In this document: positions 32,369 through 41,918 of the stretch, piece by piece
Numbering within the stretch: the first letter of the stretch is position 1
How the letters are laid out: every line of letters begins with the position of its first letter
Source of the DNA: Pseudomonadota bacterium
Lineage (GTDB): Bacteria; Pseudomonadota; Alphaproteobacteria; Sphingomonadales; Sphingomonadaceae
Assembly: GCA_021849075.1 (NCBI GenBank)
Contig: JAJZTH010000002.1
Location: forward strand, 100,617 to 164,616
Length of the DNA: 64,000 nucleotides
Direction: 5' to 3'
The notes under the pieces: model-generated
What the model saw: only the letters and a program-made list of their open reading frames with translations
Databases searched by the model: none
Told to the model about the DNA's origin: nothing
Program-made: the position numbers and the translations under genes

Positions 32369-33837
32369 GCGAACGGCATCTGCTGGTTCTGGACGCCGGC
32401 ACCACATCGACGCGGGCGATGCTCTACGCCTCTGACGGCGCCCGCATCGCGATGGCGCAGGCGGACATCACTCAATTTTATCCCTGGCCCGGCTGGGTCG
32501 AACAGGATGCGGCGGAGATATGGGACCAGACGTTGGACTGCGCCCGCCAGATGGTGGCGCAGGCGGGTGGGGCGGACAGGATCGCCGCGATCGGCATCAC
32601 CAACCAGCGCGAAACGGTTGTTGCCTGGAGCCGGCGGACCGGCGCGCCGCTGGCCCGCGCGATCGTCTGGCAGGACCGGCGCACCGCTGATGTTTGCGAT
32701 CGGTTGCGGGAGGCCGGGCATGAATCGCTGATCCAGCAGCGCACCGGCCTGATCATCGATCCCTATTTTTCCGCGACCAAGATGCGCTGGCTGATCGATC
32801 ATGTCCCGGCAGTGGCGGAGGCGGGATCGGATTTGGCCCTGGGCACGGTGGAAAGCTGGCTGATGTGGAAGCTTTCCGGCGGTCTGCATGTCAGCGACGC
32901 CAGCAACGCCAGCCGAACACAATTGATGGCGCTCGATGGGGCAGCGTGGGACGGGGCGCTTTGTGCGCTCTTTGGCGTGCCGCTGCCGGCCCTGCCGGAA
33001 ATTGTCGACAATGCCGGCCGGTTCGGCGCGACCCTGCCCGATCTGATGGGCGGCGCGATTGCGCTTTGCTGCCTTGCCGGAGATCAGCAGGCGGCGACCA
33101 TCGGGCAGGGGTGCCTTGCCCCCGGGGCGGTGAAGGCGACATTGGGCACCGGCGCCTTCATCCTGGCGCCTACCGGTGATGCCTTGCCGCGTTCGACCCA
33201 TCGCCTGCTGGGTACGGTGCTGTGCCAGATCGGCGGTCAGCGTCATTATGCGCTGGAAGGATCGGTGTTCGTCGCCGGCAGCCTGATTCAGTGGCTGCGC
33301 GATCGGTTGAGCCTGATCGCGACGGCCGTCGATACGGATGCGATCGCCCGGTCGGTGCCCGACAATGGCGGCGTTTTCCTGTTACCGGCGCTGTCGGGAC
33401 TGGGCGCGCCGCACTGGCGGCCGGAAGCGACGGGCCGCATCACTGGCCTGACCCATGGTACGGGCCGGGCGCATATTGTGCGCGCCGCGCTCGAATCGAT
33501 CGCGCATCAGGTGCATGACCTCGCCATCGCTTTCGCTGCCGATGGTGCGTCATGGCATGGGCTGCGAATCGATGGCGGGATGAGCGCCAATGACTGGATC
33601 GCGCAGGATATGGCCGACATGCTGGATTTGCCGGTGGAGCGCCCTGCAGATGTGGAAACGACGGCGCGGGGTGCGGCGATGCTGGCGGGCGTCGGCGCGG
33701 GACTGTTCCCCACGCTGGAGGCGGCGACTATCCTGGCCCCGGGGCGCGTGCGCTTTGATCCGATGATGTCGCCGGCGATACGGACGCAGCGTCTGGCCGG
33801 GTGGCGGGCTTTACTGGGCGCTGGTGCCGCGACCTGA
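32365..33837 (+). CDS. glpK: Glycerol kinase
   Basis: A 490-residue FGGY-family kinase that phosphorylates glycerol with ATP. LVLDAGTTSTRAMLY is the N-terminal phosphate loop, NQRETVVAWSRRTG and ARAIVWQDRRTA bind glycerol, and RIDGGMSANDWIAQDMAD is the FGGY signature 2. Start GTG 32365 overlaps the glpD stop. No glpF facilitator or glpR repressor is adjacent; uptake may rely on other systems. Its product is the GlpD substrate. Confidence 0.93.
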   Translation: MSERHLLVLDAGTTSTRAMLYASDGARIAMAQADITQFYPWPGWVEQDAAEIWDQTLDCARQMVAQAGGADRIAAIGITNQRETVVAWSRRTGAPLARAIVWQDRRTADVCDRLREAGHESLIQQRTGLIIDPYFSATKMRWLIDHVPAVAEAGSDLALGTVESWLMWKLSGGLHVSDASNASRTQLMALDGAAWDGALCALFGVPLPALPEIVDNAGRFGATLPDLMGGAIALCCLAGDQQAATIGQGCLAPGAVKATLGTGAFILAPTGDALPRSTHRLLGTVLCQIGGQRHYALEGSVFVAGSLIQWLRDRLSLIATAVDTDAIARSVPDNGGVFLLPALSGLGAPHWRPEATGRITGLTHGTGRAHIVRAALESIAHQVHDLAIAFAADGASWHGLRIDGGMSANDWIAQDMADMLDLPVERPADVETTARGAAMLAGVGAGLFPTLEAATILAPGRVRFDPMMSPAIRTQRLAGWRALLGAGAAT

Positions 33838-33930
33838 TGGCTATACCATCTAATATTTTGCCAGCGACCAACGTCACCGACATGTAACGGCAATGTTTAT
33901 TAAGGTTGAGCCGTTAACGACGGTCGCATC

Positions 33931-35709
33931 ATGCCGCGGCCTGTCCTTCGAAATCCTTCTGCCCTAAGCCCGATCGTGACGGGCAGCGTCTATTTCGTGG
34001 TTGCGTCCATCGCCCTTGTCATTTCCCGCTTCGAAGGCGGTCTGGCCTTTTTGTGGGGGGCGAACGCCTTTCTGATGGCGGAATTGCTGACGTCGCGCAC
34101 GGCGCACTGGCCGCGCGCGATCATCGCCTGCGGCGTCGCCAGCGCAGCCGCGACCGCCATGTTCGGCATGGGACCAATGGCGGCGATCCCGATGGCGGCG
34201 ATCAACATCCTCGAATCGCTGATCGTGGCGATTCTCTGTCGTCGTTATGTGCATGACCATCGCGTCATCGGGGCGATCCGGCCGCTGGTGGTTTTCATTC
34301 TGGCGCTGACCGGCGTGGCCGACATCGTGACGGGGGTGCTGGCGGCCACCGTTGCTTCACAACTGACATCGGTGTCGTTCGGGGCGTCCTGGCTGCAATG
34401 GTATACCGGCCATGCGCTGGGCGGTCTGACCTGCGCGCCCATCCTGATCATGCTGTTGCAGGGCGAGCTTGGCCGCTGGGTGCGTGAAACCGCCAAGTCG
34501 GCGAAGGTGGAGGCGGCGATACTGCTTATCCTGTTCGCGCTGTGCACCGTTCATATCTTTTACTGGGCGCGCTATCCCATGTTGTTCGCGCCGCTGCTGC
34601 CGATGGTGTTGATCGCCTTTCGCATTGGCCAGATTGGGGCGGCCGCATCCATAATCCTGCTGGCGGCGATTGGCGGCACGGCGACAATGTCCGGGATCGG
34701 GCCTTTGACCATCATCCCGGCCAGCACCGGTGATCGGGTGCAGTTCTTCCAATTCTACCTTGCGCTCAGTTTCCTGCTTTGCATGCCGGTCGCGGCGGAA
34801 CTGCACGCGCGCCGCCGCCTGTTCCGCCTGCTGGCCGAGAGCGAACTACGCTTTCGCACCATTGCCGAACATAGCGGCGACGTTGTGCTCAACATCAGTG
34901 TCGAGGGCATGATCGAATATGCCTCGCCCTCTGCGCATCAGCAGATTGGCTGTGCGCCCGAATTGCTGGTTGGCCAGTCCGCCGCAAACTTGGTCGATCC
35001 GCAGGATCGGGCCATGGTGATCGCCGCGCATCGCGCCGCGCTGGCGCAACCGGGCAGCATCCATCAGGTCGAGTTTCGGCCGCTGGTCGCATCGACCGAT
35101 TTCGACTGGTGCGAAATGGTGCTGCGGGCGGTGATCGACGAACATGGCGAACCAGGTGGGGTGGTCAGCACCATTCGCGACATATCGCGACACAAGGCGC
35201 GTCAGCGGGCGTTGCAGCAGGTGGCGTCGCGCGATTCGCTGACCGGCGCCGACAGCCGCCGCGCCTTTCTGGATAAACTGGATGAGGAAATCGCCCGAGC
35301 GCAGATGGGCGCGCGATCCAGCCTGCTGCTGATCGACATCGATCATTTCAAGGCGGTCAACGACAGCTATGGTCATGGCGCCGGCGATCGGGTGCTCAGC
35401 GCCTTTGTCGAACGGCTGCGCCCCGCGCTACGGGGCATCGACAGCATCGGCCGGCTGGGCGGCGAGGAATTCGCCATTTTGCTGGTGGACAGCGATGTAG
35501 ACAGATCGAGCATGGTTTGCGAGCGGCTGCGGGCGGCGCTGGCCGATCCGATGATGATGGCGGGGGATCAGCCGATTCGCGTGACCTTCAGCGCGGGCCT
35601 GGTCGAACTGGATGGCCAGTCGGATCGATCGGTAATGTTGGAGGCAGCGGACAAGGCGCTCTATCGCGCCAAGCGCAGCGGCCGCAACTGTATGCGGCTG
35701 GCGGCCTGA
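33931..35709 (+). CDS. MASE1-PAS diguanylate cyclase
   Basis: A 592-residue membrane sensor. The first about 285 residues contain eight or so hydrophobic helices of the MASE1 type (GGLAFLWGANAFLMAELLTS near the start). A PAS domain follows (about 305-420, FRTIAEHSGDVVLNIS), then a GGDEF domain. GGEEF (510-514) is intact, and RGID five residues before it is an inhibitory I-site, so this should be an active, product-inhibited cyclic di-GMP synthase. No EAL domain is present. Two PilZ proteins in the window are possible receptors. Confidence 0.9.
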   Translation: MPRPVLRNPSALSPIVTGSVYFVVASIALVISRFEGGLAFLWGANAFLMAELLTSRTAHWPRAIIACGVASAAATAMFGMGPMAAIPMAAINILESLIVAILCRRYVHDHRVIGAIRPLVVFILALTGVADIVTGVLAATVASQLTSVSFGASWLQWYTGHALGGLTCAPILIMLLQGELGRWVRETAKSAKVEAAILLILFALCTVHIFYWARYPMLFAPLLPMVLIAFRIGQIGAAASIILLAAIGGTATMSGIGPLTIIPASTGDRVQFFQFYLALSFLLCMPVAAELHARRRLFRLLAESELRFRTIAEHSGDVVLNISVEGMIEYASPSAHQQIGCAPELLVGQSAANLVDPQDRAMVIAAHRAALAQPGSIHQVEFRPLVASTDFDWCEMVLRAVIDEHGEPGGVVSTIRDISRHKARQRALQQVASRDSLTGADSRRAFLDKLDEEIARAQMGARSSLLLIDIDHFKAVNDSYGHGAGDRVLSAFVERLRPALRGIDSIGRLGGEEFAILLVDSDVDRSSMVCERLRAALADPMMMAGDQPIRVTFSAGLVELDGQSDRSVMLEAADKALYRAKRSGRNCMRLAA

Positions 35710-35744
35710 CGCGCCTTGAAAACCGGCTTTCTTCAATAAAAGTC

Positions 35745-35762
35745 GTTATGTTATGTTGTAAC
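35745..35762. promoter_or_regulatory. GTTATG-rich imperfect palindrome before the MerC gene
   Basis: GTTATGTTATGTTGTAAC lies 31 bases before the MerC ATG. The GTTA/TAAC ends and the AT-rich centre resemble Zur-type boxes, but the symmetry is only 4 bp at each end. Confidence 0.3.
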
Positions 35763-35793
35763 TTATGCTGGTCTGTCCTATGTAGCGGCGACC

Positions 35794-36171
35794 ATGAAGC
35801 TGACTTTGCGCAATGCCCTGATGACCGGCCGGATCGATCGCATCGCGATCGCCCTGTCGGGTCTGTGCGTGGCTCATTGTTTCGCGACGGCGGTGATACT
35901 GGGCCTGCTGGCGTCGGCCGGCGGCATTTTCGAAAGTCCGATCTTTCATGAGGCCGGTCTGGTGCTGGCGATCCTGCTGGGTGCCGTTGCGCTGGGCCAT
36001 GGCGCGATCGTCCATGGCTATATGATGCCGTCCGCGATCGGGGCGCTGGGCCTTGGCGTGATGGCGGGAGCGCTGACCATGGATCATGGCATGCAGGAAG
36101 GCATCTACACGTTCATCGGCGTCGCCATATTGGCGCTGGGGCACGATCTCAATCATCGCGCCGGGCGATAG
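35794..36171 (+). CDS. MerC-domain membrane protein
   Basis: A 125-residue protein with four predicted membrane helices. Helix 1 has LSGLCVAHCF with Cys25 and Cys29 (a CxxxC metal-binding pair rather than the CC or CxC seen in some mercury carriers). MerC proteins transport mercuric ions in mer operons. Here there is no merA, merR or merT, so the protein is more likely a chromosomal member handling another metal such as zinc. The GTTATG-rich palindrome just upstream may be a Zur-type site. Confidence 0.78.
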   Translation: MKLTLRNALMTGRIDRIAIALSGLCVAHCFATAVILGLLASAGGIFESPIFHEAGLVLAILLGAVALGHGAIVHGYMMPSAIGALGLGVMAGALTMDHGMQEGIYTFIGVAILALGHDLNHRAGR

Positions 36172-36184
36172 GCCAAGTTAAAAA

Positions 36185-36208
36185 AAAGGGAGCCGGAACG
36201 CTCCCTTT
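36185..36208. terminator. Bidirectional terminator between MerC and glpX
   Basis: AAAGGGAGC (36185-36193) pairs with GCTCCCTTT (36200-36208). On the minus strand the following tract is eight T, serving glpX. Confidence 0.87.
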
Positions 36209-36217
36209 CCCTTTGTA

Positions 36218-37201
36218 TCAGAATCCTTTGTGATCCAGCCGGTGTTCGCCCTTCACCCATCGCACGGTGCCGGTGCTGGCGCGCATCACCACGCTTTGCG
36301 TCGTCAGCCGGCTGCCGGGCAGGCGCTTGACCCCGTCGAGCAGCGATCCGTCGGTCACGCCGGTCGCGGCAAAGATGCAGTCGCCCTTTGCCAATTCCTT
36401 CAGGTCGTAAATTTTGTCGAGATCGGTGATGCCCCATTTGCGCGCTCGCGCCCGTTCATCCTCGTTACGGAACAACAGCTTGCCCTTGAACTGCCCGCCG
36501 ACGCAGCGCAGCGCGGCGCAAGCCAGCACGCCCTCGGGCGCACCGCCCGACCCCATATAGATGTCGATCGTGGTTTCCGGGTCGCTGGTGGCGATCACCC
36601 CGGCGACATCGCCGTCCGGGATCAGCATGATGCCGCAGCCGATGGCGCGCAATTCGCCGATCAGCCGTTCATGACGCGGCCGGTCCAGCACGCAGACGAT
36701 CAGTTCGTGCGGCGCAACGCCCTTGGCGTTTGCCACCGCCTCCACATTGTCCCGGACCGACCGGTTGAGGTCGATCGTCCCGTCGGGATAGCCCGGCCCG
36801 ATCGCCAGCTTTTCCATATAGACGTCGGGGGCGTTCAGCAGGCCGCCTTCCTCTGAAATGGCGAGTACGGCCAACGCATTCGGCCCGGCCTTCGCGGTGA
36901 TGGTTGTCCCTTCCAGCGGATCGAGCGCAATGTCTATCTTCGGCCCGGTGCCGATCGCGTTGCCGACCTTCTCACCGATATAGAGCATGGGCGCTTCGTC
37001 CCGCTCGCCTTCGCCGATGACGACCGTGCCATCCATGTAGAGATCGTTGAAGGCCAGGCGCATTGCTTCTACGGCGGCGGCGTCGGCCGCTTTCTCGTCG
37101 CCCCGGCCGATCAGCTTCGATGCGGCGATCGCTGCTGATTCTGTGACGCGGACCATTTCGAGCACCAGCACGCGATCGAGAGTCGAGCTTGCCTGAACCA
37201 T
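36218..37201 (-). CDS. glpX: Class II fructose-1,6-bisphosphatase
   Basis: A 327-residue GlpX enzyme that converts fructose-1,6-bisphosphate to fructose-6-phosphate in gluconeogenesis. VIGEGERDEAPML (61-73) and IALDPLEGTT (91-100) are the metal-binding acid clusters; MGSGGAPEGVLACAALRC is a family signature. The ATG at 37201 (MVQASSTLDRVLVLEMVRVT) fits homologues; sequence further upstream is unrelated. It permits growth on glycerol, consistent with glpD-glpK nearby. hom lies upstream on the same strand, separated by an opposing small gene. Confidence 0.94.
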   Translation of the reverse strand: MVQASSTLDRVLVLEMVRVTESAAIAASKLIGRGDEKAADAAAVEAMRLAFNDLYMDGTVVIGEGERDEAPMLYIGEKVGNAIGTGPKIDIALDPLEGTTITAKAGPNALAVLAISEEGGLLNAPDVYMEKLAIGPGYPDGTIDLNRSVRDNVEAVANAKGVAPHELIVCVLDRPRHERLIGELRAIGCGIMLIPDGDVAGVIATSDPETTIDIYMGSGGAPEGVLACAALRCVGGQFKGKLLFRNEDERARARKWGITDLDKIYDLKELAKGDCIFAATGVTDGSLLDGVKRLPGSRLTTQSVVMRASTGTVRWVKGEHRLDHKGF

Positions 37202-37347
37202 GATTTCCTCTGCCTTTTTCCTTATGGCTCCAGCCGATAAGAGGTCGCCCGCTTCTTGTCGAGCGGGGACGTTGCGAAGTCGATTCCTTTCGCATTCGCC
37301 CGATCGCCGACATGATGCAGCCACGATTGGCTGATTTTCTTCATCCG

Positions 37348-37782
37348 ATGAAGCGCGCTCTTTTCCTGTTGCTTTGCATGGCGATGACGCGACCGGCCGT
37401 CGCGCAGGAAGCGGACGACCCGTTGATGGCCGCCTATCGTGACAAGACGCGGGTGGTGCGTCCCTGCGACCGCAGCGGCGACGCCATCGTCGTGTGCGGC
37501 ACCCGGGCGGAACGCAATGCGCGCGAGCGTCTGCCCCTGCCGCGCGAAACGGAGGGGGAGGGCACCGCCCGGGGAGAAGCGCCGCGCGCCTCGGCCGCAG
37601 CGCCACGTCAGGGCAGTTGCGGCGTCGTCGGCGGGCAGGCGGCGGGATGCGTTGGCGGCTGGAACGGCGCGAAGATGATCGATGGTCTCGTGAAGGGCAT
37701 CACCGCAATCGTCGATCCCGATGCCGATTTGGCGCCGCCGCCTCCGCTGCCCGACCGCTTCAGGGGCGTCGGGCGGCGTTAA
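37348..37782 (+). CDS. Exported small hypothetical protein
   Basis: A 144-residue protein with a signal peptide (MKRALFLLLCMAMTRPAVAQ). After it come ADDPLMAAYRDKTRVVRPCD and GDAIVVCGTRAERNA, which carry two cysteines, then SCGVVGGQAAGCVGG, which carries two more; the end is Pro/Asp-rich. The four cysteines suggest disulfide bonds in the periplasm. I recognise no family with certainty; a similar pattern is common among exported proteins of sphingomonads. The ATG 37348 starts the signal peptide directly. Confidence 0.6.
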   Translation: MKRALFLLLCMAMTRPAVAQEADDPLMAAYRDKTRVVRPCDRSGDAIVVCGTRAERNARERLPLPRETEGEGTARGEAPRASAAAPRQGSCGVVGGQAAGCVGGWNGAKMIDGLVKGITAIVDPDADLAPPPPLPDRFRGVGRR

Positions 37783-37800
37783 GGGAGCAGTCCGCGCGTT

Positions 37801-39105
37801 TTAATCCAAAATGTGCATGACCATGGGCGTATCGAGAAGGCTGTCGGAGCCGGCCAGACGATCCAGCGTATCGGCGATGCAGCGTTCTTCTCCCGCATGG
37901 GTGACGATGGCGACCAGCACACCGTCGGCCTGATTCGCGCCGCGCTGAATCATGCTTTCGATCGACACGCCCGCGTCGCGGGTCGCCGCCGCGATCTCCG
38001 CCAGCACGCCGGGGCGGTCCTGCACCTTGAAGCGCAGATAGGTGCGGCCGATGCGCGCGCCGGCGTCGGCCTTGTGCTGCGGTGTCAGCGCGGCGACCGG
38101 CATGGCGAAGGCGTCGCCATATTCGTCGCGCGCGACGTCGATCAGGTCGGCGACTACGGCCGATGCGGTCGGGCCATCGCCCGCGCCCCGGCCCTGGAAG
38201 AAGAGGCGGCCGACGAAATTCCCCTCCGCCACGACGGCATTGAGCGATCCATCGACATGGGCAAGGGGATGGTCGAGCGGCACCAGCATCGGATGAACGC
38301 GCTGGAACAATCCTTCCGGTCCATTCTGCGCCATACCGACCAGACGGATGCGATAGCCCAGCGCGGCGGCTTCGGCGATGTCGGCGGCGATGACATGGCG
38401 GATGCCGGTGGTGGCGACCGCGTCGAAATCCAGTTCGGTGCCAAAGGCCAGGCTGGCCAGGATGGTCAGCTTGTGCGCGGCATCCACACCGTCAATGTCG
38501 AAGCTGGGATCGGCCTCTGCGTAACCCAGCTCCTGTGCTTCCTTCAGCACCTCGTCAAAGCCGCGACCTTCCTTTTCCATGGTGGTCAGGATGTAATTGC
38601 AGGTGCCGTTCAGGATGCCGTAGACGCGGCTGATCTCATTGGCGGCGGCGCCTTCGCGCATGCCCTTGATCACCGGAATGCCGCCCGCGACGGCCGCTTC
38701 ATATTTCAGCGCAGTGCCGCCGGCTTCGGCCAGCCGGGCCAGGTCCAGACCATGATGGGCCAGCATCGCTTTGTTTGCGGTGACGAAGGGCTTGCCCACG
38801 GTCAGGCACTGGCGCGCGAGGGTAAGCGCCGGGCCATCCGACCCGCCGATCAGCTCCACCACCACATCAACATCGTCGCGGGTGGCCAGGCTGTTCATGT
38901 CGTCCACCCATTCATATGGGGACAGGTCGACGCCGCGATCCTTATTCTTGTCGCGCGCGGAAATGGCGACGACCTGGATCGGACAGCCGGCCCGCCGCGC
39001 AATCAGGTCGCCATTGGTCTCCAGCAGCCGAATGACCCCGCCGCCCACCGTGCCGAGGCCGACGAGCGCGACGCGCAGCGGGGCATGGCGGTGCAGATTG
39101 GTCAT
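37801..39105 (-). CDS. hom: Homoserine dehydrogenase
   Basis: A 434-residue enzyme that reduces aspartate semialdehyde to homoserine for threonine and methionine synthesis. VALVGLGTVGGGVIRLL is the NAD(P) fold, ANKAMLAHHG and YEAAVAGGIPVIKGMRE are catalytic-domain signatures, NGTCNYILTTM is the family motif, and the last about 85 residues (KVQDRPGVLAEIAAATRDAG) form an ACT domain for feedback control by threonine. Upstream of glpX on the same strand. Confidence 0.95.
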   Translation of the reverse strand: MTNLHRHAPLRVALVGLGTVGGGVIRLLETNGDLIARRAGCPIQVVAISARDKNKDRGVDLSPYEWVDDMNSLATRDDVDVVVELIGGSDGPALTLARQCLTVGKPFVTANKAMLAHHGLDLARLAEAGGTALKYEAAVAGGIPVIKGMREGAAANEISRVYGILNGTCNYILTTMEKEGRGFDEVLKEAQELGYAEADPSFDIDGVDAAHKLTILASLAFGTELDFDAVATTGIRHVIAADIAEAAALGYRIRLVGMAQNGPEGLFQRVHPMLVPLDHPLAHVDGSLNAVVAEGNFVGRLFFQGRGAGDGPTASAVVADLIDVARDEYGDAFAMPVAALTPQHKADAGARIGRTYLRFKVQDRPGVLAEIAAATRDAGVSIESMIQRGANQADGVLVAIVTHAGEERCIADTLDRLAGSDSLLDTPMVMHILD

Positions 39106-39182
39106 GGCGGCGTTTTCCCTTCCGACTTTTCAAGAGCCGCGCTGATAGCGGCCTCTGCGCGCCTGTCCAAGGAAAAGGCGTG

Positions 39183-40055
39183 TCAGCCCGTCTTGCGCGT
39201 GCGTCCGCACGGTCCAAGCGCGTCGATCACCAACTGATAGTCGGCGCGTGCCGCCTCCGCATCCTGCACCGCCAGACTGCGAACCGATCGGGCGGGCAGG
39301 GTGGCGGGCAGGCTGCAGGCGAGGCGATACCAGAGCAGACTGCCCGGTTCGGGCGGGCGCGCGGCTTCATCAACGATTTCGCCTAGCGCCACGGCCCAGT
39401 GCGGCGCCTGCCCCGGGCGGCGCAGGATGGACAGCGAGACCGGATCGCCATTTTCGGTGCGCAGAAAAATTTGCGTCTCGCCTTCGCCCGCAATCGTGCC
39501 GGCGACATGGAAGGCATCGCCTACGTCCAGGATTCGGGGGGGCGCGTCCGGGGCGACGAGGGCGGACAGGACGTTCTTGATGCGATCGACCTCCGCCGGG
39601 GTGGAAGGGATCTGCGAATCGGGCGCGGTCAGCTGGATTTCTCCGGGGCGGCCGCCAGGGCGCGCGAACAGGATCATCTGCGCCTTTTTGAGCTTTGGCA
39701 CCTTGCCGCGCGCGTCCAGCGGCGCGTCATACAGATAGGTGACAAGGGGGCTGATTCCCGATTCACCGCGAATCAAACCCGTCACATCCGCCTCTATGAA
39801 CAGCCTTTTGTGCCCCGCCGGCACGGTTCCGGCCTGCTCCGGCTTCAAAATGATGATGTTGCGAATACGCACATTGGCCACCAGCGGAGCCTTGTCCGCC
39901 AGGTCCACAATGTCCGCGTAGGACAGGCCCGGTCGTCCTGCGGATGGTTGCGTTACCACAGCCTCTTCGCGTGCAAAGGCCGGGAAAACCGCAGGATATG
40001 AGGCGGAAATGAGGCACGGCAATCCATATTTCAAGAGGTGGGTGGCGGATTTCAT
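39183..40055 (-). CDS. Exported hypothetical protein
   Basis: A 290-residue protein with a signal-peptide-like N terminus (to about residue 28). The body includes IVDLADKAPLVANVRIRNII, RLFIEADVTGLIRGE and KKAQMILFARPGG, a beta-rich pattern. I do not recognise a catalytic motif or a named family; it has the look of a periplasmic protein conserved in sphingomonads. The gene is on the minus strand, after a 253-base gap from tonB that holds promoter regions and no gene, and before hom. Confidence 0.6.
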   Translation of the reverse strand: MKSATHLLKYGLPCLISASYPAVFPAFAREEAVVTQPSAGRPGLSYADIVDLADKAPLVANVRIRNIIILKPEQAGTVPAGHKRLFIEADVTGLIRGESGISPLVTYLYDAPLDARGKVPKLKKAQMILFARPGGRPGEIQLTAPDSQIPSTPAEVDRIKNVLSALVAPDAPPRILDVGDAFHVAGTIAGEGETQIFLRTENGDPVSLSILRRPGQAPHWAVALGEIVDEAARPPEPGSLLWYRLACSLPATLPARSVRSLAVQDAEAARADYQLVIDALGPCGRTRKTG

Positions 40056-40308
40056 CGTTAACTTCGTCCTATGGTTTTGGCCCGTGGCAAGGATGTCACA
40101 GGCAAGTCATTCCGATATGAAATGGTAGTCGCAAATGATCATGTCGATAAAGCGTTTGCGTGCCACGATCCGCCGCGATAGGAGTTCGCTCGGTAGCAAA
40201 TATACGGTTAGGGGCCAAAGGCGATCGGGGTAGCCCGGTTGGCTGGGGTCGTTTTTGGCTGATTTGTATAAATCACTGGTAAGATGAGTTAAGGAGTGTC
40301 GTTGCCGA

Positions 40309-40971
40309 ATGGCCTATGCTGACCACTCGCAAGGATCGAGTCGGACCGTCTCGATCATCATCGTCGCCCTGATTCACGCTGTTCTTGGCTATGCCTTCGT
40401 CACCGGCCTTGGCATGAAATATGTCAAAAAGGCGGCAGAGCAGCTGAATGTTGTCGACGTGAAGGAGGAACCGCCGCCACCGGACGAGGAGCCGCCGCCG
40501 CCGCCGCCAGATCAGCCGATCGAGCCGCCGCCGGTTGTTGCGCCTCCGCCGATCGTCCAGACCCCGGCGCCTGCGCCGCCGATCCAGACCGTTCGGACGC
40601 CGCCTCCGGTGTTCAATCCGGTCCCGGTCGCTGCACCGCCGCCCCCGCCGCCGGCCCCGCCGCCGCCGCCCCAGGCCGCAACGCGCGCTTCGCCGCGTGG
40701 CGCACCGGGCAGCTGGCTCAGCGATGCCGACTATCCGAGCCGCGCGCAGCGCGAAGAGCGTTCGGGTACGGCTGGTTTCCGTCTGGAAATCGGCGCGGAT
40801 GGACGTGTCACCAACTGCACCATCACCCAGTCGACCGGTCATGCCGACCTCGACGAGGCGACCTGCCGCCTGCTTCCGCGCCGTGCGCGCTTCAAGCCGG
40901 CCAAGGGTTCCGATGGTCAGGACATGCCTGACACGTACAATGGCCGCATCACCTGGCGTCTGCCGGAATAA
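40309..40971 (+). CDS. tonB: Energy transducer TonB
   Basis: A 220-residue TonB. Residues about 13-35 are the membrane anchor (VSIIIVALIHAVLGYAFVTG), 54-125 form the Pro/Glu-rich spacer that spans the periplasm, and 130-220 are the TonB C-terminal domain (SDADYPSRAQREERSGTAGF, VTNCTITQSTGHADLDEAT) that touches outer-membrane receptors. It heads the tonB-exbB-exbD-exbD operon. A GATTTGTATAAATC palindrome and a TAAGAT sequence lie in the leader. Receptor clients include the protein at 48049. Confidence 0.92.
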   Translation: MAYADHSQGSSRTVSIIIVALIHAVLGYAFVTGLGMKYVKKAAEQLNVVDVKEEPPPPDEEPPPPPPDQPIEPPPVVAPPPIVQTPAPAPPIQTVRTPPPVFNPVPVAAPPPPPPAPPPPPQAATRASPRGAPGSWLSDADYPSRAQREERSGTAGFRLEIGADGRVTNCTITQSTGHADLDEATCRLLPRRARFKPAKGSDGQDMPDTYNGRITWRLPE

Positions 40972-41043
40972 TCCTACTCGGGTAGGCGAGCGCCCGGCGC
41001 CGCCTGTCCCACGCTTGATCTCATTGAGAGGGAAGTCTTGAAC

Positions 41044-41793
41044 ATGTTGATGTATCTCGCAGCTGCGGCTCCCAAGCCGGAAAACCCCTACGGCCTGCAG
41101 GAAGCCCTGCAGCAGGGCGGTCTGATCGCCCAGACCGTGTTTGCCATCATGTGCATCATGTCGGTTGGCACCTTCTATGTTCTGTTCACCAAGCTGATCG
41201 AACAGCAGAAGGTCATCAATCAGGGCAAGAAGGTTCGTGCGACCTTCTGGCGCTCGGCCAATCTGAAGGAAGCGTCGGCCAAGCTCGAAAAGAACTCGGC
41301 CTACAAGCAGATCGTCGACGACGGCATCAAGGCTCAGGAAGAGCATGGCAAGCTGAAGGATCCGGTCGAAGCGCATGACTGGCTGCACGGCTCGCTGGCC
41401 CGTTCGGAAGCTGGCATCAACTCGTCGCTGGGCGGCGGTCTGGCCTTCCTCGCGACCGTCGGTTCGACCTCGCCGTTCATCGGTCTGTTCGGTACGGTTA
41501 TCGGTATTTACCGCGCGCTCATCAAGATCGGCGCTGCCGGTCAGGCTTCGATCGACGCCGTCGCCGGCCCGGTCGGTGAAGCTCTGATCATGACCGCTCT
41601 GGGTCTGGCCGTCGCCGTTCCCGCGGTGCTCGCCTACAACTTCCTGCAGCGCCGTAACAAGACGATCGCCGAACAGCTGAACGGCTTCACTGTCGACCTG
41701 CTGGCCTATCTGGTTTCGGACGGCGCCGTGAAGCCTTCGGTCACTGCCGCTCCGGCCGCACCTGCTGCCAAGCCGGCTGCTGCCAAGGCCTGA
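41044..41793 (+). CDS. exbB: MotA/TolQ/ExbB proton channel protein
   Basis: A 249-residue ExbB that with ExbD forms the proton channel that powers TonB. Helix 1 is at about 23-46; helices 2 and 3 contain LAFLATVGSTSPFIGLFGTV and ALGLAVAVPAVLAYNFL, the conserved ExbB/TolQ core. The Ala/Pro/Lys-rich tail (APAAPAAKPAAAKA) is extra. ATG 41044 has AGGGAAG eight bases upstream and is preferred over TTG 41038. Confidence 0.93.
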   Translation: MLMYLAAAAPKPENPYGLQEALQQGGLIAQTVFAIMCIMSVGTFYVLFTKLIEQQKVINQGKKVRATFWRSANLKEASAKLEKNSAYKQIVDDGIKAQEEHGKLKDPVEAHDWLHGSLARSEAGINSSLGGGLAFLATVGSTSPFIGLFGTVIGIYRALIKIGAAGQASIDAVAGPVGEALIMTALGLAVAVPAVLAYNFLQRRNKTIAEQLNGFTVDLLAYLVSDGAVKPSVTAAPAAPAAKPAAAKA

Positions 41794-41918
41794 TCGGTCT
41801 CAAGACGCCGGTGGAAGGAACCGGGTGGCGGCTGCGACCGTCCGGTTCCCCACCGACCATGGCCCCCGCGATGCTCCATTGACGGGGCGCCATCGAAACC
41901 AAGGTTAGGATAGTATCA

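Noticed and set aside
37813-39237. A 474-codon open frame on the plus strand opposite hom
   Set aside because: hom is complete with its NAD fold and ACT domain; the opposite frame is an artefact of codon bias.
40056-40308. GATTTGTATAAATC palindrome and possible -10 sequences before tonB
   Set aside because: No -35/-10 pair with normal spacing could be fixed, so I did not call a promoter. A Fur box would be expected, but no good match was seen.
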